Shown here one piece after another: positions 22,609 to 31,026 of a DNA stretch of 64,000 nucleotides. Every line of letters starts with the position of its first letter. Position 1 is the stretch's first letter. This DNA is from Pseudoxanthomonas suwonensis (GTDB lineage: Bacteria; Pseudomonadota; Gammaproteobacteria; Xanthomonadales; Xanthomonadaceae), in contig NZ_CP011144.1 in the NCBI RefSeq assembly GCF_000972865.1, positions 1,984,001 to 2,048,000 of the forward strand, given 5' to 3'. The translations under genes were made by a program, and so were the position numbers. A model generated the notes under the pieces. It saw only the letters and a program-made list of their open reading frames with translations, did no database searches and was not told the DNA's origin.

Positions 22609-24869
22609 CGCGCCTGGACGGTCCACGTCTGCCGCAAGCGCCGGCCGCCGGACCCGCGACGGAAGGCCGCGCAGCCGATTGCCTGGCCTGGACCGGGGTG
22701 CTGGTGGCCGAACTGGACCGGCGTGCGGCCCTGCTGGTCGAGGAGCTGCGGGACGGCGGCGGCATCGCGCTCAGGAGCCTGGTGGTCACCGACGCGGAAG
22801 TCGACGCCATGCTGGCTTCCGGCAGGGCCGGACACGGCGACGGGTTTGTCCCGGGCAGCCTGGCCGGATCGCTGCAGGACCCGGCCGGGACGCTGCCGTG
22901 GCGGCTGTCGGCCCTGCAGCACAGCTTCGGACTGGGCGCATTCGAACTCGATGCGCTGCTCGTCTGCCTGGCGCCGGAAATAGACCGCCGCTTCGAGCGC
23001 CTGTTCGCCTACCTCAACGACGACATGGCGAAGCCGCGGCCCTCGACCGACACCCTGCTTCGCATGCTCGCTGCGCGCCACGAGCACGTACACCTGCAGG
23101 CATGCCTGATGGCCGACGCCACGCTGTTGCGCCATGGCCTGCTGGCGAGCGACGGCGGCGACCGGGTCGCACAGGTCGGGCTGTTCCGCGTGGCCGACGG
23201 CATCGTGCGCCACCTGCTCGGGCGCGGTGGCTCCGACCCGCGCGTCGCACGCGTCCTGCTGGACGAAGAGGCGCCGCTGCTGCTGCACCGGCTCTGGCGC
23301 GCCCGGGACGAACGCGCCGTGCTGGCGGCGCTGCTGGAAGCGCGGACGGCCGCTGCCGCGGAAGACGCCGCGCCGGTTCCGCTCGTCGCCAACCTGCATG
23401 GCCGCGACGGCAGCGGCCGCGCCGACGCGGTGCGGTCGGCCTGCCGGCAGGCGGGGATCGGCTGCCTGTCGCTGGACGGCCGCGAACTCGGCCGCTGCGC
23501 CGCAGACCTGCACGCCACCCTGGCTGCCGCGCTGCGCGATGCCAGGCTCGCGGGGAGCGTCGTGTTCATCCACCACTCGGACCGGTTGCTGGACGAACCG
23601 GAGCGGCGCTCGGAATGCTGCGCAATGCTGCGAGCCTGGCTGCGCGAGTTCGGCGGCGTCCTCCTGCTGGGCTCGGAGGCGCCGCTGCCGTTCCCGGGCT
23701 GGTTCCCCTCGGCCGAGACCGCCGACATCGCCTTCCCGCTTCCCGGAATCGCGGCGCGGGAAGCTGCCTGGCGGGAAGCCCTGGACGGTACGCGGCTGGA
23801 CGACGACGAGAAGGCGGCGCTGTCGCGGTCGCTGTCGGTCAAGTTCCGGGTGACCCAGGGCGAGATCGGAACGGCCGTGCAGCATGCGCGCACGGCCCTG
23901 GACGCGGCGCCGGACTGCACGGGTCGCGCGCGCGCGCTGCACGAAGCGGTTGCGCGGGTGGCCACGCCCCGGTTGCACCAGCTGGCCGAAGCGATGCCGG
24001 CCACGCACCCGCTCGAGGACCTGGTCCTGCCTGCGGACCGCTTCGAGCTTCTCAACGACGTCATCCGCCGCGTGCAGCACCGCCGCACCGTGCTGGAGGA
24101 CTGGTGCTTCGACGCCGTGTCGGCGCGCGGCCGCGGCCTGGTCGTGCTGTTCCATGGCGCTTCCGGCACCGGCAAGACCATGGCGGCCGACGCCATCGCG
24201 CACACCCTGCGCATGAGCCTGTTCCGGATAGACCTGGCCGGGGTGGTCAGCAAGTACATAGGCGAGACCGAGAAGAACCTGCGCGCCATCTTCGACGAGG
24301 CCGACCGCGCCGATTCGGTGCTGTTCTTCGACGAGGCCGACGCCCTGTTCGGCAAGCGGTCGGACGTCAAGGACGCGCACGATCGCTACGCCAACATCGA
24401 GATCAACTACCTGCTGCAGAGGATCGAAAGCTTCGACGGCATCGCCATCCTCGCGACCAACAAGCGCGACCACCTCGACGATGCGTTCCTGCGCCGGATC
24501 CACGTGAGCATCGAGTTTCCTTCGCCGCTGGTGCCGGAGCGGCTTCGCCTGTGGGACAGGAGCTTCCCCGCCGCCGCGCCGCTGGCGCCCGACATCGACT
24601 GGGACTTCCTCGCGCGCAGCTTCGACCTCACCGGGGGCGCGATCCGCAACGCCGCCCTGGGCGCCGCCTACCTGGCCGCCGAGGCGCGCGGCGCCATCGG
24701 CATGCGCGAGGTGTTGAACGCCGTCCGCATCGAGCTGGTCAAGGCCGGCCGGCGCATGCCCGACAGCGAGTTCGGTCCGCACGCCCACCTGCTTGCGAGG
24801 GCGGCGCCGGCGCCGCAGCAGGCGCGCCGGCCGCGGACGCACGACCTGTGCACCACCCACGAGGAATGA
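22605..24869 (+). CDS. AAA+ ATPase of eCIS (Pvc15/Afp15-like)
   Basis: A 754-residue protein. The C-terminal AAA+ module has Walker A GASGTGKT (518-525), the pore-region sequence SKYIGETEKNLRAIFDEAD, Walker B VLFFDEADALFGKRS (about 572-586), and sensor/arginine region ATNKRDHLDDAFLRRI. The N-terminal 450 residues look like a second, degenerate ATPase-like domain without a clear P-loop. Each characterised eCIS carries such an ATPase, thought to act in assembly or cargo handling. It overlaps its neighbours on both sides through ATGA junctions. Confidence 0.85.
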   Translation: MTRLDGPRLPQAPAAGPATEGRAADCLAWTGVLVAELDRRAALLVEELRDGGGIALRSLVVTDAEVDAMLASGRAGHGDGFVPGSLAGSLQDPAGTLPWRLSALQHSFGLGAFELDALLVCLAPEIDRRFERLFAYLNDDMAKPRPSTDTLLRMLAARHEHVHLQACLMADATLLRHGLLASDGGDRVAQVGLFRVADGIVRHLLGRGGSDPRVARVLLDEEAPLLLHRLWRARDERAVLAALLEARTAAAAEDAAPVPLVANLHGRDGSGRADAVRSACRQAGIGCLSLDGRELGRCAADLHATLAAALRDARLAGSVVFIHHSDRLLDEPERRSECCAMLRAWLREFGGVLLLGSEAPLPFPGWFPSAETADIAFPLPGIAAREAAWREALDGTRLDDDEKAALSRSLSVKFRVTQGEIGTAVQHARTALDAAPDCTGRARALHEAVARVATPRLHQLAEAMPATHPLEDLVLPADRFELLNDVIRRVQHRRTVLEDWCFDAVSARGRGLVVLFHGASGTGKTMAADAIAHTLRMSLFRIDLAGVVSKYIGETEKNLRAIFDEADRADSVLFFDEADALFGKRSDVKDAHDRYANIEINYLLQRIESFDGIAILATNKRDHLDDAFLRRIHVSIEFPSPLVPERLRLWDRSFPAAAPLAPDIDWDFLARSFDLTGGAIRNAALGAAYLAAEARGAIGMREVLNAVRIELVKAGRRMPDSEFGPHAHLLARAAPAPQQARRPRTHDLCTTHEE

Positions 24870-24874
24870 CCGAC

Positions 24875-25219
24875 ATGGCCTGCCGGATAGTCAATCTGCA
24901 TCCCCACCCGCTGCGCATCGACCTGCGCGGCGGCGAGGTCCTGTTCCTGGCGCACAACGAGCGCTCCCGGGCCTTGCGCGAGGAAGCGCTGTACGACAAC
25001 CACTACGTCGCCGAATGGGAGCGCGCGGGCTGGTTGCGCCGGGTTCCGGCACGCATGGGGGAGGTGCGCGCCGAGGAACAGGCGCGGGCCGCCGCCCTGG
25101 CCGCGGCCGACCCGGCCGCGGAGCGCGCGCCGCCGCGCAAACGGTCGCCGGGCCCGCCCGCGGCCGCCACCCGCAAGCCGGGCGGCAAGCCCGGCACCCG
25201 GAAACAACACCAGCGATAA
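24875..25219 (+). CDS. Small hypothetical protein with basic Pro-rich tail
   Basis: A 114-residue protein not recognised. The first 60 residues (CRIVNLHPHPLRIDLRGGEVL, then LYDNHYVAEWERAGWLRRV) look folded. The tail is Ala/Pro/Lys/Arg-rich and probably disordered (PPRKRSPGPPAAATRKPGGK). GAGGA at 24861-24865 lies nine bases before ATG 24875. The overlapping ATG at 24866 leaves no room for that site, so 24875 is preferred. The gene sits between ATPase and sheath. A role in sheath assembly is only positional inference. Confidence 0.6.
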   Translation: MACRIVNLHPHPLRIDLRGGEVLFLAHNERSRALREEALYDNHYVAEWERAGWLRRVPARMGEVRAEEQARAAALAAADPAAERAPPRKRSPGPPAAATRKPGGKPGTRKQHQR

Positions 25220-25233
25220 CCGGCGACAGCCGA

Positions 25234-25260
25234 TGGCGCCGGTCCGCACGCGTGCGGCGC
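25234..25260 (+). other. Inverted repeat ahead of the sheath gene
   Basis: CCGCAC-GC-GTGCGG with outer GGCG/CGCC pairing, in the 69-bp gap before the sheath gene. This is one of the few spacers in the operon. It could be an mRNA stability or processing hairpin favouring the abundant sheath and tube products. Confidence 0.35.
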
Positions 25261-25288
25261 CGGTACCGCAACCGACAGGAGTTTCGAC

Positions 25289-27964
25289 ATGGCAGAGTAT
25301 CTCCACCCGGGCGTCTACGTCGAAGAGAAATCCAGCGGCGTGCGTCCGATCGAGGGCGTGAGCACTTCGACCGCGGCGTTCGTCGGCGAAACCGCCAAGG
25401 GCGTTCCGAACAAGGCCACTTTCGTCACCAGCTGGCGCACGTTCGTCGCCAAGTTCGGGGACGTCACCCGCGACGGCCCCTACCTGCCGTACGCCGTGGA
25501 GCAGTTCTTCTCCAACGGCGGCAAGCGCTGCTACGTGGTGCGCGCCCTGTCGGGCGCCTCGTCGCGCACGGCCGGGACCGACCTGCCCTCGCGCGAGCTT
25601 GCCGGCGCGTCCCGCAGCACGCTGCGTGTCGAAGCCAAGGGCAAGGGCGGCTGGGGCAACAGCGTGGCGGTACGCGTGGAGGACGGCTCGCTCAACCCGA
25701 CGCGCGAGTTCCGGCTCGTGGTGCTGAACGACGGGGTGCCGGTGGAGGTGTTCGACGACCTGTCCATGGACCCCGACTCGGACTCGTACGTGGAGACGGC
25801 GGTCAACGACCTGTCCGAATACATCCAGGTGCAGGACCTGCATGCGGCCACGTCGCCGCTGGCCGGAAACCCCGCCCACGCCACGGCCGTGTCCACCGCC
25901 GTACTCGCCAGCCCGGTGCCCCTGATCGCCGGCGATGCGCTGACGCTGGACATCCCGACCGCCATACCGCCGCCGCCGGCCATCGACCTGTTCGCCGTCC
26001 TCGGCGCGACGGCGGCGCCGGGCGACCTGGCCGACCTCGTCAACGCGACCTGGGGCGCCTACAACCTCACTGCTTCCATCACCGGACCGGACGATCCGGA
26101 CGGTGCGGGCAAGCTGCGCCTGCGGCACGGCGCCCAGGGCTACGAAAGCGGCTTCACCCTCGGCGGCTCCGCCACCGGCGCCGGCCGCCCGCTCGCCGGC
26201 CTGGCCGGCTTCCGGCAGGGACAAGGCGGGGCCGTGGGCGCCACGCTGCGCAGCGCAGCCGGCGCGACCTTCGATATCCAGGCCGGCGCCAACGAACTGG
26301 TGATCGCCGTCAATGGCGACAACCTGCCCGCCATCCCGCTCACCGTCAGTGCCGCGCTGCCCATCGACACCGCGGTGAACGAGATCAACAGCGCGCTGGC
26401 GCAGCATTACCAGGCCGTCGCCGGGGCCAACAAGCCGGCCATCGCGCCACTGCTCGACGTGCGCCGCAACGGCGACCGGATCTTCGTGTCCACCGCCAAC
26501 CGCGGCGCGGGCAACGCGCGGGTGCGCATCGCCGGCCCGGCTGCCGCGGCATTCGACTTCCGCCGCCTCGACGGCTCCGTGCAAGGCGCCGACGGGCCGG
26601 ACGGACAGGGCCGCAACGAACCGGCCTTCGTCCAGAGCGAGCTCGGTCCCTTCGCGCTGGAGGACGGCTCCAACCTCAAGTTCGTCGTCAACAACAGCGC
26701 CGGCGGCGCCGATTCCGCCGACGTGGTCGTCGATTTCGACAGCGCCAGCCTGCCCAACCTGCAGCAGGTCACCGCCGCCCAGGTGCGCGACCGGATCAAC
26801 GCGGCGGCGGCCGGCGCGCTGACCGCCACGGTCGAATACGGACGCGTGGTCGTGCGCCAGTCCAGGCGAGGCAACTACTACACGCTGCAGGTGGTGGACG
26901 GCAAGCTGAGCCCCAACATCCGGCTGAAGTTCAGCACCGAGAAGCAGTCGGGCTTCGCCGATGGCGACCTCGCCTCGCCCTACTTCCGGCCCGGCTTCAA
27001 CCCGGTGGCCGGCGTCAACGAGCCGCGCGAACTGGCCGGCGGCGACGACGGCAGCCCGGTCAACGGCAGCGACCTCATCGGCACCGCGGACCGCAAGACC
27101 GGCCTGCATGCGCTCGACGACGTCACCGACGTCAACTTCATCGCCATCCCCGGCGCCAGCGACCCCGCCGTGGTCAGCGCGGCCATCGGCTACTGCGCGA
27201 TCCGCCAGGACTGCTTCTACATCGCCGACGCGACCGGCAAGCGCAACCGCGACGCGCCGGCGACCGAACCGGTGCATGCGCAGGACTACATGCGCAACAA
27301 GGTCAGCCCGAAGAACAGCTACGGGGCGCTGTACTACCCCTGGCTGGAGATCGCCGACCGTGCCGGCGCGGGCCGCAATCCCAGGCGCTACGTGCCGCCG
27401 TCGGGATTCATCGCCGGGCTGTTCGCGCGGATCGACAACCAGCGCGGAGTATGGAAGGCCCCGGCCGGCACCGAGACCGGGCTGATCGGGCCGATCGGGC
27501 TGGAGTATTCGGTGACCGACGCCGAACAGGACATCCTCAACCCGATCGGGGTCAACTGCATCCGCCGCTTCGCCGACAGCGGCATCGTGGTCTGGGGCGC
27601 GCGCACGTTCGCCGCCCAAGCCGATCCGGAGTACCGCTACGTGCCGGTGCGCCGCTACACGATCTACCTGCGGCAGAGCATCTACCGCGGCACGCAGTGG
27701 GCGGTGTTCGAACCCAACGACGCACCGCTGTGGGAGCAGCTCAAGGCCAACATCGACGATTTCATGATGGGCGAGTTCCGCAAGGGCGCGCTGGCCGGCG
27801 CGACGCCGGACGAGGCCTTCAGCGTCAGGTGCGACGCCGAACTGAATCCGGAATCGGAGGTCAACGCCGGGCGCGTCAACATGGAGGTCGCGTTCGCGCC
27901 GCTGAAGCCGGCCGAGTTCGTGATCATCCGCATCAGCCAGAAGTCGCAGCGGCCGCAAGGCTGA
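25289..27964 (+). CDS. Contractile sheath protein, unusually long
   Basis: An 891-residue tail sheath protein. The start (YLHPGVYVEEKSSGVRPIEGVSTSTAAFVGET) and the C-terminal region (DVTDVNFIAIPG, YYPWLEIADR, PSGFIAGLFARIDNQRGVWKAPAG, INPIGVNCIR-like NPIGVNCIRRF, VRRYTIYLRQSIYRGTQWAVFE) are classic. Typical eCIS sheaths have 350-500 residues. The extra length is a block of about 400 residues (about 185-585), rich in small residues and beta-strand patterns, presumably a surface domain of the sheath. Only one sheath gene is present, where PVC has three. GACAGGAG precedes the ATG. Confidence 0.9.
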   Translation: MAEYLHPGVYVEEKSSGVRPIEGVSTSTAAFVGETAKGVPNKATFVTSWRTFVAKFGDVTRDGPYLPYAVEQFFSNGGKRCYVVRALSGASSRTAGTDLPSRELAGASRSTLRVEAKGKGGWGNSVAVRVEDGSLNPTREFRLVVLNDGVPVEVFDDLSMDPDSDSYVETAVNDLSEYIQVQDLHAATSPLAGNPAHATAVSTAVLASPVPLIAGDALTLDIPTAIPPPPAIDLFAVLGATAAPGDLADLVNATWGAYNLTASITGPDDPDGAGKLRLRHGAQGYESGFTLGGSATGAGRPLAGLAGFRQGQGGAVGATLRSAAGATFDIQAGANELVIAVNGDNLPAIPLTVSAALPIDTAVNEINSALAQHYQAVAGANKPAIAPLLDVRRNGDRIFVSTANRGAGNARVRIAGPAAAAFDFRRLDGSVQGADGPDGQGRNEPAFVQSELGPFALEDGSNLKFVVNNSAGGADSADVVVDFDSASLPNLQQVTAAQVRDRINAAAAGALTATVEYGRVVVRQSRRGNYYTLQVVDGKLSPNIRLKFSTEKQSGFADGDLASPYFRPGFNPVAGVNEPRELAGGDDGSPVNGSDLIGTADRKTGLHALDDVTDVNFIAIPGASDPAVVSAAIGYCAIRQDCFYIADATGKRNRDAPATEPVHAQDYMRNKVSPKNSYGALYYPWLEIADRAGAGRNPRRYVPPSGFIAGLFARIDNQRGVWKAPAGTETGLIGPIGLEYSVTDAEQDILNPIGVNCIRRFADSGIVVWGARTFAAQADPEYRYVPVRRYTIYLRQSIYRGTQWAVFEPNDAPLWEQLKANIDDFMMGEFRKGALAGATPDEAFSVRCDAELNPESEVNAGRVNMEVAFAPLKPAEFVIIRISQKSQRPQG

Positions 27965-27974
27965 GGCACGGTCC

Positions 27975-28460
27975 ATGGCGCCGCGCACCTCCCAGTTCGA
28001 TCCCTACCGGACCTTCAAGTTCAGGGTCCGCCTGGACGGCGCCATCATCGCCGGCGTCACCAAGGTCTCCGCGCTCGGCCGCAGCGTCGCGCCGAACGAG
28101 GTCAAGGAAGCCGGGGATGCGTTCGGGCCGCGGCACATGCCCGGCATGGTCAGCTTCGACGAGGTGACGCTCGAGCAGGGCTGGAGCGCCGACCGGACCT
28201 TCGAGCGCTGGGCCAACCAGGTGCTGGGGCTGCACGCCGATCCGGGCGGCGCCAAGGGCTTCAAGCGCACGGTCTTCATAGAGCTGTTCGACCTCAAGGG
28301 CAACGCCGGCAGCCCGAGCGGTTCGCCGCCGCTGCAGCGCTACAAGCTGCACCGCGCCTGGGTATCGAAGTACGTCGCGATGCCGGAACTCAATGCCGAC
28401 GGCGGTGGCGTGGGCATCTGCAGCGTGAGCCTGCGCCACGAAGGTTGGGAAAGAGTCTGA
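27975..28460 (+). CDS. Tail tube protein 1 (gp19-like)
   Basis: A 161-residue inner tube protein of the T4 gp19/Pvc1 family: SQFDPYRTFKFRVRLDG, GVTKVSALGRSV, MPGMVSFDEVTLEQGWSADRTFERWAN, then a C-terminal YKLHRAWVSKYVAMPEL. Tube subunits stack as hexameric rings inside the sheath. It lies 10 bp behind the sheath gene and resembles the next gene over its whole length, so the pair is a duplication. The less conserved copy may form a terminal ring. Confidence 0.9.
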   Translation: MAPRTSQFDPYRTFKFRVRLDGAIIAGVTKVSALGRSVAPNEVKEAGDAFGPRHMPGMVSFDEVTLEQGWSADRTFERWANQVLGLHADPGGAKGFKRTVFIELFDLKGNAGSPSGSPPLQRYKLHRAWVSKYVAMPELNADGGGVGICSVSLRHEGWERV

Positions 28461-28496
28461 ATCCGTCCGTATCCGTCTTCAGCAAGGAGCAACGAC

Positions 28497-28976
28497 ATGC
28501 CCGCACGCGCATCCCAGTTCGATCCGTTCCGCAAGTTCAAGTTCCGCATCAAGATCGCCAACCAGGTGGTGGCCGGCCTGACCAAGTGCTCGGCGCTCAC
28601 GGTCAGCGTCGAATCCAAGGAATTCCGTTCCGGCGAGATGGATAGCTTCAAGCAGAAGCTGCCCGGCATGGTCTCGTTCGAGCCCATTACCCTGGAGCAG
28701 GGCGTCACCAGCGACAAGACCTTCGAGAAATGGGCCACGGCGATGGCCAACTATCTCGGCAACAAGGGCGCGGACTCGCAGAAGACGCCGGACGATTTCC
28801 GCAAGGAGGTCGACATCGAGGTCTACAACCTCAACAACGAGCGGGTGAAGGCCTACCGGGTCTACCAGTGCTGGGTGTCGAAGTACACCGCGATCCCGGA
28901 CCTGGACGCGAACTCGGCCGACGTGATGATCCAGACGCTGGTGCTGGAGAACGAAGGCATTCAGGTCATGCAGTGA
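28497..28976 (+). CDS. Tail tube protein 2 (gp19-like)
   Basis: A 159-residue paralogue of the preceding protein: SQFDPFRKFKFRIKIANQVV, LTKCSALTVSVESKEFRSGE, LPGMVSFEPITLEQGVTSDKTFEKWA, and YRVYQCWVSKYTAIPDLDANS. It has the usual tube-protein length and a good ribosome binding site (AAGGAG). Having two tube paralogues next to the sheath is common in eCIS clusters, one forming the bulk tube and the other adapting it to the baseplate. Confidence 0.9.
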   Translation: MPARASQFDPFRKFKFRIKIANQVVAGLTKCSALTVSVESKEFRSGEMDSFKQKLPGMVSFEPITLEQGVTSDKTFEKWATAMANYLGNKGADSQKTPDDFRKEVDIEVYNLNNERVKAYRVYQCWVSKYTAIPDLDANSADVMIQTLVLENEGIQVMQ

Positions 28977-28989
28977 CGGGAGACGGCCG

Positions 28990-29751
28990 ATGGGGATGAT
29001 CGGGAATCCGGCGATGGCCGACGCGATGCGCGAAGAGTCGCTCGACGAACGCCGCCTGGTGCTGCCGACCGGCGTTTTCGACGCCGACGGACGCGCGCAT
29101 CGCTGCGTGCGCGTGCGCGAACTGACCGGCGCCGACGAGGAGGCGCTGTTCGAGCGCGGGAAGCCCGGCAATGCGTGGCGCGTCAGCGCCTTCCTGGCGA
29201 GCGCGATCGAATCGGTGGAAGGGCTGGAGGCGGGCGTGGACGCCGCGTTCGCCGCGGACCTGCAGCTGGGCGACCGCGACTACCTGCTGCTGCGCCTGCG
29301 CCAGATGGACCTCGGCGACGCGGTACACCAGGTGATGCGCTGCCCGGCGTGCCTGGAGCGGGTCGATGTGGACCTGTCGATCAGCGAGCTGCCGGTGCGC
29401 CGGCTGGACCGGCCCCAGGCCGTGTACCAGGCGGACATCGCCGGGACTGCGATGCAGCTGCGGCTGCCCACCGGCGCCGACCAGGCCGCGATCGAGACGC
29501 TGGCGATGGCCAACCCCGCCGCGGCCAACACCCGGTTGTTCGCACGCATCGTGCTCGACGTGGACGGGCAGGGCGCGCCGGACGAGGAGACCGTGCGGGC
29601 ATGGCCGTTGGCGATGCGCTCGCAACTGGTGGCCTGGCTCGAGGACCACGCCCCGGGGCCGGAACTGTTCCTGGAACTGGTCTGCCCGCATTGCCGGGCG
29701 GACATGAGCTACGCCTTCGACCTGGACGCTTTTTTTTTGCCGAGCGCGTGA
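28990..29751 (+). CDS. T4 gp26-like baseplate/assembly protein with two CxxC pairs
   Basis: A 253-residue protein resembling the T4_baseplate (gp26-like) proteins of eCIS loci: ERRLVLPTGVFDADGR, VRVRELTGADEEALFERG, and LLLRLRQMDLGDAVHQ. Two CxxC pairs (RCPACLERV around residue 118 and LVCPHCRAD near the end) look like a zinc ribbon. Near its 3' end the gene runs through nine consecutive T residues (29730-29738). A -1 slip there would bypass the TGA and add the downstream DUF6760 frame, giving a 304-residue fusion. Gene order, directly after tube genes, is where phages place frameshifted tail chaperones. Confidence 0.8.
   Translation: MGMIGNPAMADAMREESLDERRLVLPTGVFDADGRAHRCVRVRELTGADEEALFERGKPGNAWRVSAFLASAIESVEGLEAGVDAAFAADLQLGDRDYLLLRLRQMDLGDAVHQVMRCPACLERVDVDLSISELPVRRLDRPQAVYQADIAGTAMQLRLPTGADQAAIETLAMANPAAANTRLFARIVLDVDGQGAPDEETVRAWPLAMRSQLVAWLEDHAPGPELFLELVCPHCRADMSYAFDLDAFFLPSA
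29730..29738 (+). promoter_or_regulatory. T9 run, candidate -1 frameshift or slippage site
   Basis: Zero frame reads GCT TTT TTT TTG CCG AGC GCG TGA. Slipping back one base on the U run gives TTT GCC GAG CGC GTG ACC and enters the DUF6760 frame. The codon context U UUU UUU is a classical slippery heptamer. A run of nine T is striking in DNA of about 70% GC. Confidence 0.55.
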
Positions 29752-29903
29752 CCGATCTCGAGCGCCTGTACGAGGAGACCCATGTGCTTGCGATGCATTA
29801 CCACTGGTCCGAACCGCAGATCCTGGCGCTGCCGCGGAGCAAGCGCCAGCGGTACCTCGCGCTGATCGCCCGGCAGCATCCGGCATCGGGGGCTGAGGCA
29901 TGA
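29748..29903 (+). CDS. DUF6760-like small protein, or C-terminal part of frameshift product
   Basis: A 51-residue frame starting GTG (in a GTGA overlap with the previous stop). LYEETHVLAMHYHWSEPQILALPRSKRQRYLALI fits small DUF6760 proteins found next to gp26-like genes in eCIS clusters, which have a consensus of the type LYEEVAYIAYHFHW. There is no ribosome binding site of its own, so it is made by coupling, by the -1 slip at T9, or both. Its TGA overlaps the ATG of the next gene. Confidence 0.7.
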   Translation: MTDLERLYEETHVLAMHYHWSEPQILALPRSKRQRYLALIARQHPASGAEA

Positions 29904-31015
29904 ACGCCGATCGCGACGGGCAGGCGCCGGCCGAACGCTATGCGCTGGCGCGCCACGGCATGCCGTTGCCGCGCGGACCGGCCAGCGTGCCGCGGGCGCG
30001 CTGGTTGCCGGCGTCGCTGCGGGGCCGCGCGCTGCCGGAACGCATGCGCGAAGCGCCGCAGGCGCCTTTCGTGGACGCGGAGGCCGGGGAAGAGGACGGG
30101 TTCGAAACCGGAATCGGCGGGATCCTGTCGCCGTTGCCGCGGGAATCCACGGGAAGCGCAAGTGCGCCTGCCGCGGCAGCGGATGCGCCCAAGCCGCATG
30201 CGGAGGCGGCCGGGCCCTCGCCGGCGGTGCAGGGGCGCCGCGGCGAGAGCTGGAAGGAAGCGTCGACGCCGGACGCCGGACCGGCGGTGCACCCGGACGC
30301 AGCACCGGGATCGCCGGTGCGAGTGGCCACGGTGCCCGCGGAACCGGCCGCATCGCCGGCCACGATCCAGCCGCCTGCCGGCCGCGCCATGGCCGATCGG
30401 ATCCCGGGCCCGCCGCGTGCGCCATCCGCCCCGGAACCGGAACGCGCCCGCGCACCGGCAGCAGGCGCGCAGGTTGCTCCCCCAGCCGCTCCGCATGCGC
30501 ACCCTGCCGGTTCCCGGCACACGGCCATGCAGGCGCCGGCCTTGGGGCCTGGCGATGCCCGCCACTCCGGGGCGGAGCCGGTGGCATCCCGGTTGCCGCC
30601 CGGGCGCCCGCCCACGGTGGAGGCAACGGTCGCGGCGATGCCGGTGGTGGAGCAGCGATCGCCGGAGGGACCGCCGTTCCCGGTGGCGATCGAGTGCGTC
30701 GCGCGGGTCCAGGCGATGGGGACGCTGGCCTCATCGCCTGTACCTGCGCCAGCCCATGCCGCCAGCGGCACAGGCGAGCGCCCGCCGCCGGTGCGGCCGG
30801 TCGACGCGACCGTGCTGGCGGCGTTGCAGCGGCCCATGCCGCCGCCGTCGCGCACCGTCCGCCTGGACCGCGTGCAGGTGGCGGTGCAGGCGCCGGCATC
30901 GCCCATCCCACGCGCCGCCGGCGCGCCGGCCCCGCCGTCCGCCGCGCCGGCGCGGCCCCCGGCGCGCGCGGCGTCGCGCAACCCGTGGTCCGGCTATTTC
31001 GCCCGCCGGGACTAG
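29900..31015 (+). CDS. Pro/Ala-rich, mostly disordered eCIS protein
   Basis: A 371-residue protein of low complexity, dominated by Pro, Ala, Arg and Gly. No folded domain is recognised except short blocks at the ends (RHGMPLPRGPASVPRARW at the N-terminus, NPWSGYFARRD at the C-terminus). It starts in an ATGA overlap. Its position between assembly proteins and hub proteins, and the lack of any obvious tape measure in this locus, make it one candidate for a length ruler or chaperone. That is inference from position, as nothing in the sequence proves it. Confidence 0.6.
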   Translation: MNADRDGQAPAERYALARHGMPLPRGPASVPRARWLPASLRGRALPERMREAPQAPFVDAEAGEEDGFETGIGGILSPLPRESTGSASAPAAAADAPKPHAEAAGPSPAVQGRRGESWKEASTPDAGPAVHPDAAPGSPVRVATVPAEPAASPATIQPPAGRAMADRIPGPPRAPSAPEPERARAPAAGAQVAPPAAPHAHPAGSRHTAMQAPALGPGDARHSGAEPVASRLPPGRPPTVEATVAAMPVVEQRSPEGPPFPVAIECVARVQAMGTLASSPVPAPAHAASGTGERPPPVRPVDATVLAALQRPMPPPSRTVRLDRVQVAVQAPASPIPRAAGAPAPPSAAPARPPARAASRNPWSGYFARRD

Positions 31016-31026
31016 GAGCCACGGAC

